A stretch of 58,137 bases of DNA from the IMG/VR virus record IMGVR_UViG_3300033145_001588, positions 1 through 58,137 of that record; one strand, given 5' to 3'. Below, in pieces: positions 40,732 through 49,297 of the stretch; the first letter of the stretch is position 1; every line of letters starts with the position of its first letter. The notes below the pieces were generated by a model. The model was not told the origin of the DNA, did not search any database, and saw only the letters and a program-made list of their open reading frames with translations. Source of the DNA: a virus. The position numbers and the translations under genes are program-made.

Positions 40732-41675
40732 AATCTTCTGCCGCCAACGCAGAAATATGTGGATGGAAGAAAGTTGGTGGTGGAAGTTTGCGTTGGAATG
40801 GACAAATTATAAAACCAGGACGGATTTTTTATGCTACAAAAGAAGATTTACCAAAAGCATTTTTAAAACAGATCGTGCCAGTTACTCACAAAGCTCGTAT
40901 AGCTTCTTCTTCTATAGAGGATTTGAAAATTTATTATGTATCCAGTGAGAAAACATCCCCTCGTTTTGCGAAGGCATTTGCTATAGGTAGTGGCGGTATG
41001 CTGATAGAAGGAGATACTTATCAATTAGGTAATTGGGCAGGATTTGGTTCACCAGTAACCTGGTTGAGTTTACAACAAGCGCAAAAGATGGGTTTCGATT
41101 GGTATTATGGTGATCATGGTTACTTTAACAGGAATAGAAGTTTTCGGGTGACGCGGAATGCCTATCAAATGGCACATATTCAAACTGATGGATACAAAGA
41201 AACGGCGGCGAATCAAAAACGATTGGATGTATGTAAGATAGTAGAAAAACCCTGGGAAAAGACTGGAAGAAATATTCTAATATGTCCTCCTGATATAAAT
41301 ATTTCTCGTTTACTTGGTTTTTCTATATCAGCATGGAAAAAGAAAATCATTGAACGAGTAAAAAAATATACAGATAGATCAATCATGATCAGAGAACGGC
41401 GTGATAAAACACCTCTAATAAAAGCATTAAAGAACACCTGGTTTCTAATCACCGCATTTTCTAATGTAGCAGTAGATGCTCTTATTGCAGGGATACCAGT
41501 GCATACTACTGATATATGCGGAGCTTTTCCATTATCCACTCCATTGAAGAATATTGAGAAACCCACATACCCGGAGAATAGAAGGGAATGGTTATTGAAC
41601 CTTTGCGCAAATCAATGGACGCTACGCGAGATTACATCAGGGATGTGTTGGGATAGGATAGGAAAAAAGATATGA
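40728..41675 (+). CDS. Glycosyltransferase-like protein with GGGSLR domain
   Basis: The 315-residue protein starts with the domain shared with 39316-39681 (GWKKVGGGSLRW...IIKPGRIFYATKEDLPKAFLKQIV). The remainder has ILICPPDINISRLLGF, SNVAVDALIAGIPVHTTDICGAF and ANQWTLREITSGMCWDRI, a pattern seen in phage proteins of glycosyltransferase-like fold where a nucleotide-sugar site precedes a conserved end. Enzymatic role is inferred. It overlaps its neighbours by ATGA on both sides. Confidence 0.65.
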   Translation: MKSSAANAEICGWKKVGGGSLRWNGQIIKPGRIFYATKEDLPKAFLKQIVPVTHKARIASSSIEDLKIYYVSSEKTSPRFAKAFAIGSGGMLIEGDTYQLGNWAGFGSPVTWLSLQQAQKMGFDWYYGDHGYFNRNRSFRVTRNAYQMAHIQTDGYKETAANQKRLDVCKIVEKPWEKTGRNILICPPDINISRLLGFSISAWKKKIIERVKKYTDRSIMIRERRDKTPLIKALKNTWFLITAFSNVAVDALIAGIPVHTTDICGAFPLSTPLKNIEKPTYPENRREWLLNLCANQWTLREITSGMCWDRIGKKI

Positions 41676-42352
41676 AATTTTCTAAAGAAATTGGATGGTG
41701 GTTTCCTGATAAAGAAAGGCATATGATACAATGGATGTTGTCGGTAAATAAAAAGGTTGCTGGAAGAAAGGCTTATCAATATCACAAATATGAAGCATGT
41801 TTTCCCTTTATACGAGCTACAAAAGATATTTGCATTGATGTTGGTGCTCATATTGGAACATGGTCATATTATATGGCTCAAGATTTTCAAAAACTTATCG
41901 CATTTGAACCAATATCAATTCATGCGAATTGTTGGAAAAAGAATGTAAAAGCAAAAAATGCTACTTTAATACGACATGCTTTAGGGAATTATAATGGAAG
42001 AGCTTATCTTTCTACAAGAACAATAGATTCTTCTGGGGATACCGGTATTGATGTGGAAGAGGTAGAAGATGCTCAAGAGACTTTGATACTTCGCTTAGAT
42101 GATCTGGAACTTCCAGAAGGAAGTATTGATTTTGTTAAGATTGATTGTGAGGGTTTTGAGTTGTTTGTCCTGCAAGGGATGGAAAGATTGCTCTTAGAAC
42201 ATAAACCCTGTGTCATCGTTGAGCAGAAACCAGAAACAGGAGGTTTCAAGAAATATGGCATATCCAGTACAGCAGCCATTGATTATTTGAAGGCATTAGG
42301 TGCTATTCAATGTAGACGAATACAAGGAGATTACATTTTAAGTTGGTCATGA
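41672..42352 (+). CDS. FkbM-family methyltransferase
   Basis: The 226-residue protein has the SAM-binding start CIDVGAHIGTWSYYMAQ, FEPISIHANCWKKNV, TLILRLDDLEL, FVKIDCEGFELFVLQGM and VIVEQKPE, all FkbM-type. FkbM enzymes usually O-methylate sugars or related groups, which fits the neighbouring sugar transferases. ATGA overlap with the previous gene. Confidence 0.88.
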   Translation: MKFSKEIGWWFPDKERHMIQWMLSVNKKVAGRKAYQYHKYEACFPFIRATKDICIDVGAHIGTWSYYMAQDFQKLIAFEPISIHANCWKKNVKAKNATLIRHALGNYNGRAYLSTRTIDSSGDTGIDVEEVEDAQETLILRLDDLELPEGSIDFVKIDCEGFELFVLQGMERLLLEHKPCVIVEQKPETGGFKKYGISSTAAIDYLKALGAIQCRRIQGDYILSWS

Positions 42353-42364
42353 GGAAATGATGAA

Positions 42365-43162
42365 ATGGGTTATGGCGATGAAATAATGGCTTTGGGAAGA
42401 GCGGAGGCGATTTACGCTATCCTTGGAAAACCCGTGGCTATTCATGGAGTGAGCGACAATCGTCGAAAGCATCCTGTATGGAGAAATCATCCGGCAGTGG
42501 ATTTCAATTCTCCATTACATATTGTTGATGGACCTTCTGCTCGTCCATATATTCTGCGGTGGAGTCGTAATCCAGGATTGATAACTATATGGAATACAAA
42601 GTATCGTGCACGCGCAGGTCATATTCGCTTGACTGCACAAGAACAGGCCGAGGCGCTATGCCTAACTCCGGAAATGCCGTTTGCAATTGTAGAACCTATT
42701 GTAAGGAGAGGGAGTAGTAAGAATAAGGATTGGGGATTTGAACGTTGGAAAGCGGTTGTTAAAGATTTTCCAATCCCAGTATATCAATTCGATCCGGATG
42801 GGAAAACGAAGATTCTTCCTAAAGTAATTGCAATAGATTCTCCGAGTTTTCGGGTATCTGCAGGTATAGTAGAACATGCTTCTTTGGTGATGACAGTTGA
42901 CGGGGGTATGCATCACATGGCGGCAAGTATGAATACCCCTGCCGTGGTGGTGCTTGGCGGGTTTGCCCACCCGAAGATTACAGGATATGCTTACCAAAGG
43001 AATTTCTATGTTGATCTTCCAGAATCACCTTGTGGAAGATATTATCCTTGTGAACATTGTAAGAAAGCAATGTCTATGATTAAGCCTGAAGAAGTTCGTC
43101 AAGCAGCGTTAGAAATGTTGAATAAGGAGGACTGTGATGGCAGTTCGAGTAACAGCCGCTGA
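42365..43162 (+). CDS. Glycosyltransferase family 9-like (heptosyltransferase fold)
   Basis: The 265-residue protein begins MGYGDEIMALGRAEAIYAILG and contains KDWGFERWKAVVKDF and VMTVDGGMHHMAASMNTPAVVVLGG, the C-terminal nucleotide-sugar-binding pattern of GT9 (ADP-heptose:LPS transferase) enzymes, though shortened. It ends CGRYYPCEHCKKAM, where related proteins also have paired cysteines. It closes the sugar cassette and overlaps the start of the connector gene by 26 bases. Confidence 0.75.
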   Translation: MGYGDEIMALGRAEAIYAILGKPVAIHGVSDNRRKHPVWRNHPAVDFNSPLHIVDGPSARPYILRWSRNPGLITIWNTKYRARAGHIRLTAQEQAEALCLTPEMPFAIVEPIVRRGSSKNKDWGFERWKAVVKDFPIPVYQFDPDGKTKILPKVIAIDSPSFRVSAGIVEHASLVMTVDGGMHHMAASMNTPAVVVLGGFAHPKITGYAYQRNFYVDLPESPCGRYYPCEHCKKAMSMIKPEEVRQAALEMLNKEDCDGSSSNSR

Positions 43163-43511
43163 AGTGAAACAGATTATAGATACTGATCTTGCAGATGAGG
43201 TAGTAGACGCCTTCATTCTTGGGGCTAATCATACTGTAACGGAAGTGCTCGGAGATGATACGAATCTTTCTGATGGGCATAAAAAAGAGATTGAGAGGTG
43301 GCTTGCTGCCCATCTGATCGCTGCTACAAGAGAACAGCAAATACAAAAGGCAGGCGCTGGTGGAGCGAATGTAACTTACCAGGGACAAACTGGTATGGGA
43401 TTGGAGGCTACTTTATACGGGCAACAATGTATTCGTCTTGATACAACTGGTAAATTGGCGGCACTTGGTGCAAAACGAGCTAAGATAACAGCAATAACTT
43501 CGTTTGATTGA
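43137..43511 (+). CDS. Head-tail connector (gp6-like adaptor)
   Basis: The 124-residue helical protein (MAVRVTAAEVKQIIDTDLADEVVDAFILGANHTV..., EIERWLAAHLIAAT) with a strand-rich end matches the small connector proteins that sit between portal and tail. ATG at 43137 has AAGGAGG six bases upstream. It resumes the structural series after the sugar cassette. Confidence 0.75.
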   Translation: MAVRVTAAEVKQIIDTDLADEVVDAFILGANHTVTEVLGDDTNLSDGHKKEIERWLAAHLIAATREQQIQKAGAGGANVTYQGQTGMGLEATLYGQQCIRLDTTGKLAALGAKRAKITAITSFD

Positions 43512-43535
43512 AAGGGGTAGAAAGCCATTAAATTT

Positions 43536-43649
43536 TCCTCAAAAAACATAGGCTGAGTTGGGGTTTTTTGCTCTAAAATCAATTTTCTTAGGTAAGGGTA
43601 TATATTTATATAGGGAAAGAAAAAGAAGGGGCTTAAAAAAATTAAAATG
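43536..43649 (+). repeat. Dispersed ~110-bp repeat, copy 3
   Basis: Nearly identical to 19407-19520 read on the opposite strand and related to 2066-2173. Here it lies in the rightward late block, oriented with transcription, between the connector and the head-closure genes. Its last three bases are the ATG of the 43647 gene; the phage-type promoter that follows the other two copies is absent. A/T-rich with a TATATATTTATATA inverted core. Confidence 0.88.
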
Positions 43650-44015
43650 ACAAAACCAATAGAAAAATTTCTTAGAAAATTGAGCGTGCAAACTGCAGTG
43701 TATTGGGGGGCACCTGTAAACGATGGGTACGGCGGTTATACTTACTCTACTCCAGTTGAAATTGCAGTTCGTTGGGAGGGTTCGACAAAAGTAATCACCA
43801 TTTCTAAAGGGGTAGAATATGTTAGTCGGGCGGAAGTCATAGTTAATCAGGATGTAGATGAAGAAGGGTATTTGTATTTGGGAACATTATTAGATTTGAC
43901 GGAGGAGCAGAAAGTAGATCCACAGTTGGTAGATGGCACATGGAAGATTATGAGATTTGATAAGACTCCTATGATTTTCAAGACTGACGAATTCGTAAGA
44001 AAGGTTTTCCTCTAA
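43647..44015 (+). CDS. Head closure or neck protein
   Basis: The 122-residue beta-rich protein (VQTAVYWGAPVNDGYGGYTYSTPVEIAVRWEGSTKVI...) fits head-closure/stopper proteins by size, fold impression and position between the connector and the HK97 gp10-like protein. Its start codon is the end of dispersed repeat copy 3, so its 5' leader is the repeat; the ribosome site (GGGG about 15 bases upstream) is weak. Confidence 0.65.
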   Translation: MTKPIEKFLRKLSVQTAVYWGAPVNDGYGGYTYSTPVEIAVRWEGSTKVITISKGVEYVSRAEVIVNQDVDEEGYLYLGTLLDLTEEQKVDPQLVDGTWKIMRFDKTPMIFKTDEFVRKVFL

Positions 44016-44509
44016 TGAGCACGGCAATAGAAAAAGCAAGTCTTCAGGAAGTGGTAAAAAATCTTAATAAAGAGATTAAGGGAATTGAAGGGCGTTCCTT
44101 GAAAGGCATGATTGAAGGCGTGATTGATGTTCGGCGTGATATGGATAAGACATCTCCTATGATTCCGGTGGATACTGGAAATTTGAGGCAGAGTTGGTTT
44201 GTTACAACTTCTAAAGGCGCAACGCCACAAGGTAAATCCCCTAATTTCAAGGGTGAGAATGCGGGAAAAATGGCATCTGAACATTCCTCAGTAAAAACAG
44301 TTGCTGCTGGAAGAGCGAAGGCTAAATCACGAAAAGGGCCTGTAGTAGCTTTTGGTTTCTCTGCGAATTATGCTTTGAAAGTGCATGAAATGTACGGGAA
44401 GCATTTTCGACGTCCGGATGCAGGTGCCGGGTTCTTTGTAGCGTCAATAAAACGAAACAAAGAAAAGATTTTGAAGGCGATCAAAGAAAATGCAAAGGTA
44501 AAAAAGTGA
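44015..44509 (+). CDS. HK97 gp10-like head-tail joining protein
   Basis: The 164-residue protein has the gp10-type pattern: SPMIPVDTGNLRQSWFV, VAFGFSANYALKVHEMYGKHFRRPDAGAGFFVAS, a helical C-terminus and a basic end. It helps join head and tail. The ATG overlaps the preceding stop (TAATG). Confidence 0.85.
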   Translation: MSTAIEKASLQEVVKNLNKEIKGIEGRSLKGMIEGVIDVRRDMDKTSPMIPVDTGNLRQSWFVTTSKGATPQGKSPNFKGENAGKMASEHSSVKTVAAGRAKAKSRKGPVVAFGFSANYALKVHEMYGKHFRRPDAGAGFFVASIKRNKEKILKAIKENAKVKK

Positions 44510-44910
44510 ACCCGACAAGCGTTGATGTATGCTCATTGTTAGAAGCGGATTCCAGTCTTGGATTGACATTTGCTACTAATTTGTTTGTTGGCAAAGAGCC
44601 GGCATCTCCAGATAATTGTGTGACTATATTTGATATCTCAGGAGATGCCCCATTACTCACATTGGGAGGAAAAGGAGGGATTACTTATTATCAACCATCT
44701 ATTCAGGTGCGAGTCAGAGACAATAGTTACTTAACGGGATGGGGATTAATTCACGATATACAAGAATACCTGCATGGTATTAATGGAGAAGTAGAGGGCG
44801 GTACAGAGTATCTGCTTATCAAAGGAGTAGATGAGCCTGCTCTACTTGATAGAGATGAGAATGATCGTGTGAGATTCATAGCAACATTTTCAGTACATCG
44901 TAGGCAGTAA
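44506..44910 (+). CDS. Tail terminator/completion protein
   Basis: The 134-residue protein (starting with GTG, GTGA overlap with gp10) has NCVTIFDISGDAPLLTLGGKGGITYYQPSIQVRVRDNSYLTGW and a late VRFIATFSVHRR, like minor capsid/tail completion proteins upstream of the tail tube gene. It probably caps the tail tube. Confidence 0.75.
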   Translation: MNPTSVDVCSLLEADSSLGLTFATNLFVGKEPASPDNCVTIFDISGDAPLLTLGGKGGITYYQPSIQVRVRDNSYLTGWGLIHDIQEYLHGINGEVEGGTEYLLIKGVDEPALLDRDENDRVRFIATFSVHRRQ

Positions 44911-44937
44911 TATAAACAAAATAGGAGGTAAATAATT

Positions 44938-45381
44938 ATGACAGCAGTAGAGGGAGTTACAGGAGTTGGGACAGTATTCCGTAGATGGAATACTACATCC
45001 AGTGAATGGGAAACAATAGCAGGAATTACTAATATTGGCGGTCCCTCAGCATCACGAGAAACACATGATACCACGGCGTTGGATACCGCAGGAGGGTATA
45101 AAACATTCATTACCGGATTTCGAGATGCTGGGGAAATTACTCTTTCAATGATTTTCAATCGAACAGAATATGATATTATGGTTGGTGATTTTCAATCAGA
45201 TGACGCACAGAATTATGAGATAGTCCTTCCAGATGACGAAGATACCTCAATTGAATTTGAGGGGTTGGTCACAGGCATTCCATTAACAATTCCGGCAGCG
45301 CCTATAACATTAGAGGTGACCATTAAGATTTCAGGTGCAATCACCATAAACTCAGGTAGCTATTCAGGATCACCAGCATAA
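44938..45381 (+). CDS. Major tail tube protein
   Basis: The 147-residue protein has the lambda gpV-like pattern: GVGTVFRRWNTTSSEWETIAGITNIGGPSASRETHDTTALD, YKTFITGFRDAGEITLSMIFN and a C-terminal TLEVTIKISGAI. It forms the stacked rings of the siphovirus tail. AGGAGGT before the ATG; the tail chaperone genes follow. Confidence 0.88.
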   Translation: MTAVEGVTGVGTVFRRWNTTSSEWETIAGITNIGGPSASRETHDTTALDTAGGYKTFITGFRDAGEITLSMIFNRTEYDIMVGDFQSDDAQNYEIVLPDDEDTSIEFEGLVTGIPLTIPAAPITLEVTIKISGAITINSGSYSGSPA

Positions 45382-45407
45382 ACTAACACAGATGGGAGAA
45401 TTATAGA

Positions 45408-45830
45408 ATGAAAGTATTGACAAGAGAAAGTTTATTAAAAAAGGAGAAGTTGAAAAAGGAGAAAGTTGATCTTGGAAAGGGTGAGTTCGTGTTTGTTCGT
45501 CAAATGACTGGACGTGAGCGTGATCGATTTGAGCAAAGTTTGGTGAAGGAAGTGACAGATGGCAAAGGGCAATCGGAATTCAAACGCTCCCTTGATGACT
45601 TCCGTGCGAAATTAGCAGTTCATACGGTTTGTGATGAAGAAGGGGACAATCTTCTGAGACCAGAAGATGTTTCTACCTTGTCTCAGAATATGAGTGCAGC
45701 AAGATTGGAATTGATTGTGAATAAGGCGCAGGAATTGAATAGAATTTCAGAGGAGGATAAGGAAAATCTGGTAAAAAACTCAGAAGCCGTCCACAGCGCC
45801 GATTCTACTTCCGACTCTGTCGTGAGTTAG
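45408..45830 (+). CDS. Tail assembly chaperone G
   Basis: The 140-residue protein (EFVFVRQMTGRERDRFEQSL...) is the short, frame-0 product of the tail chaperone pair. It has the usual charged helical body ending in a poorly structured tail. The slippery sequence at 45773-45779 allows a fraction of ribosomes to extend it into the T frame. It should bind the tape measure protein during tail assembly. Confidence 0.85.
   Translation: MKVLTRESLLKKEKLKKEKVDLGKGEFVFVRQMTGRERDRFEQSLVKEVTDGKGQSEFKRSLDDFRAKLAVHTVCDEEGDNLLRPEDVSTLSQNMSAARLELIVNKAQELNRISEEDKENLVKNSEAVHSADSTSDSVVS
45773..45779 (+). other. Programmed -1 frameshift site
   Basis: A AAA AAC lies in frame in gene G (codons AAA at 45774 and AAC at 45777). 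Slippage by one base back continues in the frame coding for CREL.GYAHPDYLLDELTS, the expected start of the T part. This is the classical X XXY YYZ heptamer of siphovirus tail chaperones. Confidence 0.88.
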
Positions 45831-46168
45831 GTTATGCTCACCCAGATTATTTGCTGGATGAGTTGACGTCGGAACAGGTTGGTGAATGGATGGCTTATGA
45901 TAGTATTGATCCTATCGGGAAACATAGGGATGATTATGGTTGGGCAATGGTGTGTTCAGTGATGTATAATTTGGTGCTTGATATATATTCAAAGAAAGGG
46001 GAATATCCAAAACGAACCACCCCCAGTGATTTCATCCCAAAATGGGGCGCAGAGAAAAGAAGAGATGTTCAGAAAGTGCAGTCAGTAGAGGAGCAGAAGG
46101 CTATTTTGTTAGGATTAGCGGAAAGACATAATAGGGCAAGTAATAAGAAGGAAAAAAAGCATGGCTGA
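45779..46168 (+). CDS. Tail assembly chaperone T, made by -1 frameshift
   Basis: In the -1 frame the sequence reads RPQRRFYFRLCRELGYAHPDYLLDELTSEQVGEWMAYD, typical of gpT proteins, to a stop at 46168 (129 residues beyond the slip). The fused GT product would be 253 residues. It has no ribosome site or ATG of its own near the slip; a TTG at 45851 exists but is not needed. It overlaps the start of the tape measure region. Confidence 0.85.
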   Translation, partial: LRSRPQRRFYFRLCRELGYAHPDYLLDELTSEQVGEWMAYDSIDPIGKHRDDYGWAMVCSVMYNLVLDIYSKKGEYPKRTTPSDFIPKWGAEKRRDVQKVQSVEEQKAILLGLAERHNRASNKKEKKHG

Positions 46169-46182
46169 TTTAGGGACATTAT

Positions 46183-48426
46183 ATGGAAACCCAGTTTCAC
46201 AAGTTTCAGAAAGGTGGGGTAGCCGCGCTCAGAAAGGTAAAGAAAGCTGTTTTTAGTCTGCAAACAGTTATAGGTGGTTTGGCTATTGGGATGGTAGCAC
46301 GTGATGTTATCAAAACCAAAAATGAATTTGTGAAATACCAGAAAACGCTTGAAACACTTGAAGGTTCTCAAAAAGCAGCAAACAAGAAATGGCAAGAAAT
46401 GCTTCAGTTTGCTGAGGAAACCCCTTTCAAAATAAATCAAGTTATGGAATCGTATAAAACGTTGAAAGCATTTGGGCTTGATCCTACTGTAGAAACTATG
46501 CGAATTATGGGGGATACCGCGGCGGCATTAGGTGGATCGGATGTGCTTGGTAGGATTGCTCTGGTATTGGGGCAAATTCGAGCACAAGGTTTTATGACGG
46601 CACAAGATATGAATCAGCTCGCGAATGCAGGTATCAATGCTGGAAAGGTAATGAAAGACACTTTTGGCGCTGCAAGGGATGAGGTTGCCAAACTCAAAGA
46701 TCAAGGCGTCACCGCTAATATGATTATTGAAGCCTTGATGAAAAATATGGAAAAAAAGTTTGGTGGCCAGATGTTCGCCATGAACCGCGAATTATCCGGA
46801 CAGTGGGAAATGCTAATTTCCATCTGGGAGCGGTTCGAAGTATCGATCATGGACAGTGGATTGTATGAGTATATCAACAAAAGATTAACATTCTTGAACA
46901 AACAAATTATTAAATTAAGGGCAGACGGGACTCTAAAAAAATGGGCTGAAGAAATCAGTGATAGCTTGACAAAATCAATGGATGTTGTTTCAAGAAAAGG
47001 TATTCCGCTGATAGCAACGGTCGGAAAAACTCTTTTTCAATTAATCGATAAATTAAATGAGCACCCTGAAATAGTAAAATATGGATTAATAGGGTACTTC
47101 TTTTGGGGGAAAAAGGGGCTTGCTCTCGGCGCCATAATAGGGGCAAACATTGATAAACTGAAAAAAGGTTGGGAAGAAAGCGGCCCATTGGGTGTAATGT
47201 GGGAAGCCGCTGATGTAATGACGAAGCTTGAAAAATCACTGTTAGGCATAGGGCATGCATCTAACAAAGCAGACCCTACAGATTTTGCGAATAAATGGAT
47301 AGTAGCTATTGAAAAAATAAAAAAAGAATGGGAAAAAGAACAGGCGATGCCGCCTGTTCCTCCGCCAAAAAAGAAGGTAGGAGTAGGCGATAAACAAGGA
47401 AGAGTTGGTAGTATTATAGAGAATACAAATAAAACAATAGATGCTTACAACAAATTAATTGACCAGTTAGAATTTGAAAAATCCTTGTTAGGAGAAAATG
47501 AAGTGACACAGCGTGCAATGACCCTTGCACGTCAGAATGACATCAAAATAGGTTCCACACAGTATAATAGAATCCTGAAATTGGTGAAGGCTTATGATGC
47601 AGAAGTAAACAAACAGAAGACCCGTAATAAAATTATAGAGGAAGGTAAATCTTTGACGGAATCCTTATTAACCCCTCAGGAGCAATACGCCAAGACAATA
47701 AAGAGACTGAATACTTTGCTTGGGGCTGGCGCAATTACTCAAGAAACATATAATAGAGCAGTTGAAAAAGCAAAAGAGGACTTCACCGGATTGGAAGATA
47801 AAGGGAAAACTGCTATGGAGACCTTGACGGATGCCGTAAATGGGTTTGGTCAGGATTCAGCTCAAGCGATTACTGACTTTGCTCTCCATGGGAAGATGAC
47901 TTTTTCTGATATGATTGATTCGATGATTTCGGATCTCGTGCGAATGATGATTTATGAACAAATCACGGCTCCCTTTTTCAGGAGTATTTCAGGGTTTTTC
48001 GCTCCTGCTCCTGTTAGCCCTACTCCTGTTAGCCCTGCTATCACTATGGCCGCCAAAGGTAATGTATTTCAAAGTGGGAAAGTAATCCCCTTTGCTCGAG
48101 GAGGTGTCGTAGCGAAACCAACAGTCTTTCCAATGGCAAGCGGTGTTGGCCTTATGGGGGAAGCAGGCCCTGAAGCAGTTTTCCCGCTAAAAAGAGGGCC
48201 TGGCGGTAATCTTGGAATTGAGGCATCAGGAGGAGGGGCGATAGTGAATATCTACAATAATGTTGGTGCTGATGTATCCACTTCAGAACGCAAAACTGCC
48301 GGGGGGACGGAGATTGATGTAATGATAGATAATGCTGTTGCTAAGAAACTCGGTCAATTCGGATCACAATCAAACAAAGCTATGCGGCATAACTTTGGCG
48401 CACGGCAGCAATTAACAGGGAGATAG
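46183..48426 (+). CDS. Tail tape measure protein, start uncertain
   Basis: The 747-residue protein has a membrane-like segment near residue 24 (LQTVIGGLAIGMV), a long helical body and the C-terminal glycine-rich PFARGGVVAKPTVFPMASGVGLMGEAGPEAVFPLKR of tape measures. ATG 46183 starts in the middle of what looks like the gene; the usual N-terminus MADLGTLY lies at 46160 in the adjacent frame and stops after 32 codons. A single-base break near 46183 would explain this. Its length suggests a tail of about 110 nm by the rule of roughly 1.5 angstrom per residue. Confidence 0.85.
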   Translation: METQFHKFQKGGVAALRKVKKAVFSLQTVIGGLAIGMVARDVIKTKNEFVKYQKTLETLEGSQKAANKKWQEMLQFAEETPFKINQVMESYKTLKAFGLDPTVETMRIMGDTAAALGGSDVLGRIALVLGQIRAQGFMTAQDMNQLANAGINAGKVMKDTFGAARDEVAKLKDQGVTANMIIEALMKNMEKKFGGQMFAMNRELSGQWEMLISIWERFEVSIMDSGLYEYINKRLTFLNKQIIKLRADGTLKKWAEEISDSLTKSMDVVSRKGIPLIATVGKTLFQLIDKLNEHPEIVKYGLIGYFFWGKKGLALGAIIGANIDKLKKGWEESGPLGVMWEAADVMTKLEKSLLGIGHASNKADPTDFANKWIVAIEKIKKEWEKEQAMPPVPPPKKKVGVGDKQGRVGSIIENTNKTIDAYNKLIDQLEFEKSLLGENEVTQRAMTLARQNDIKIGSTQYNRILKLVKAYDAEVNKQKTRNKIIEEGKSLTESLLTPQEQYAKTIKRLNTLLGAGAITQETYNRAVEKAKEDFTGLEDKGKTAMETLTDAVNGFGQDSAQAITDFALHGKMTFSDMIDSMISDLVRMMIYEQITAPFFRSISGFFAPAPVSPTPVSPAITMAAKGNVFQSGKVIPFARGGVVAKPTVFPMASGVGLMGEAGPEAVFPLKRGPGGNLGIEASGGGAIVNIYNNVGADVSTSERKTAGGTEIDVMIDNAVAKKLGQFGSQSNKAMRHNFGARQQLTGR

Positions 48427-48428
48427 TT

Positions 48429-48788
48429 ATGAGTATCCCATCATGGCCTGTATCGCTCCCACAAACACTATTCATTGAGGGATATAAACAATCACTTCCT
48501 GATGTGACAATGAAGTCTGATATGGATGCGGGCCCTGCAAAGGTTCGGCGCAGATTCACGGCAGGGGTAACGCCAGTTTCTGGGACGCAGAAATATACAG
48601 CGGCACAATTAAGCACGTTCCAGTCTTTCTTTGAAGATACTCTTCTAGGGGGATCTCTTCGCTTTTCTTGGACGAAACCGCCTGCGCATACTGAAGCATG
48701 TGAAATGAGGTTTACCGCTGCCCCAACATTCACCGCTCTAGGTGACGGAATCTATCAAGTTGAGTTAGCTCTGGAGGTATTACCATGA
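48429..48788 (+). CDS. Minor tail protein
   Basis: The 119-residue protein (PSWPVSLPQTLFIEGYKQSLPDVTMKSDMDAGPAKVRRRF...) with KYTAAQLSTFQSFFEDTLLGGSLRFSW is typical of small minor tail proteins following the tape measure, in the position of lambda gpM. AGGGAGA precedes the ATG. It overlaps the next gene by ATGA. Confidence 0.82.
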   Translation: MSIPSWPVSLPQTLFIEGYKQSLPDVTMKSDMDAGPAKVRRRFTAGVTPVSGTQKYTAAQLSTFQSFFEDTLLGGSLRFSWTKPPAHTEACEMRFTAAPTFTALGDGIYQVELALEVLP

Positions 48789-49297
48789 CCACCGTATCAT
48801 TGAATTTCAAAGAGGCGGCATTTTCGCAAGAGACTGATAGAGTTCCAATTGCGCTGATTACCCTTTCTCATTCTGATCTTACAGATGATATCAGGATCAG
48901 TACTGATCCGACACAAGAGCTGATTGAATATACTACAGACACAGAAAAAGTTTATGGCACAGTATCAAATGGAAAGACATATATTTTTCTGCCTGTAAGG
49001 ATTAAGCTCCCTGACAGTACAGATGAAGGGCCCAGCGAGATGCGTCTTGAAATTGATAACATCCACCGCTCATATATGGAAACAATCAGGAGTATTTCTA
49101 CGCCAGCAACCTGCCAAGTTGATCTTGTGATGGATAATGCACTTGATACAATAGATGCAAGTTGGCCAGAATTCAAACTGGTCAATATTACATATGATGC
49201 AACGACAATCATAGGAACGTTGAAACTTGAAACATTAGAAACCGAGCCATATCCGGCTGGCCGTTTTGTGCCAAGCTATTTCCCGGGGTTATTCTGA
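48785..49297 (+). CDS. DUF1833-like minor tail protein
   Basis: The 170-residue protein (FSQETDRVPIALITLSHSDLTDDIRISTDPTQE..., EMRLEIDNIHRSYMETIRS) matches DUF1833 tail proteins, which occupy the place of lambda gpL between gpM-like and NlpC/P60 proteins. GGAGG before ATG. Ends overlapping the next gene (TGATG). Confidence 0.85.
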   Translation: MTTVSLNFKEAAFSQETDRVPIALITLSHSDLTDDIRISTDPTQELIEYTTDTEKVYGTVSNGKTYIFLPVRIKLPDSTDEGPSEMRLEIDNIHRSYMETIRSISTPATCQVDLVMDNALDTIDASWPEFKLVNITYDATTIIGTLKLETLETEPYPAGRFVPSYFPGLF

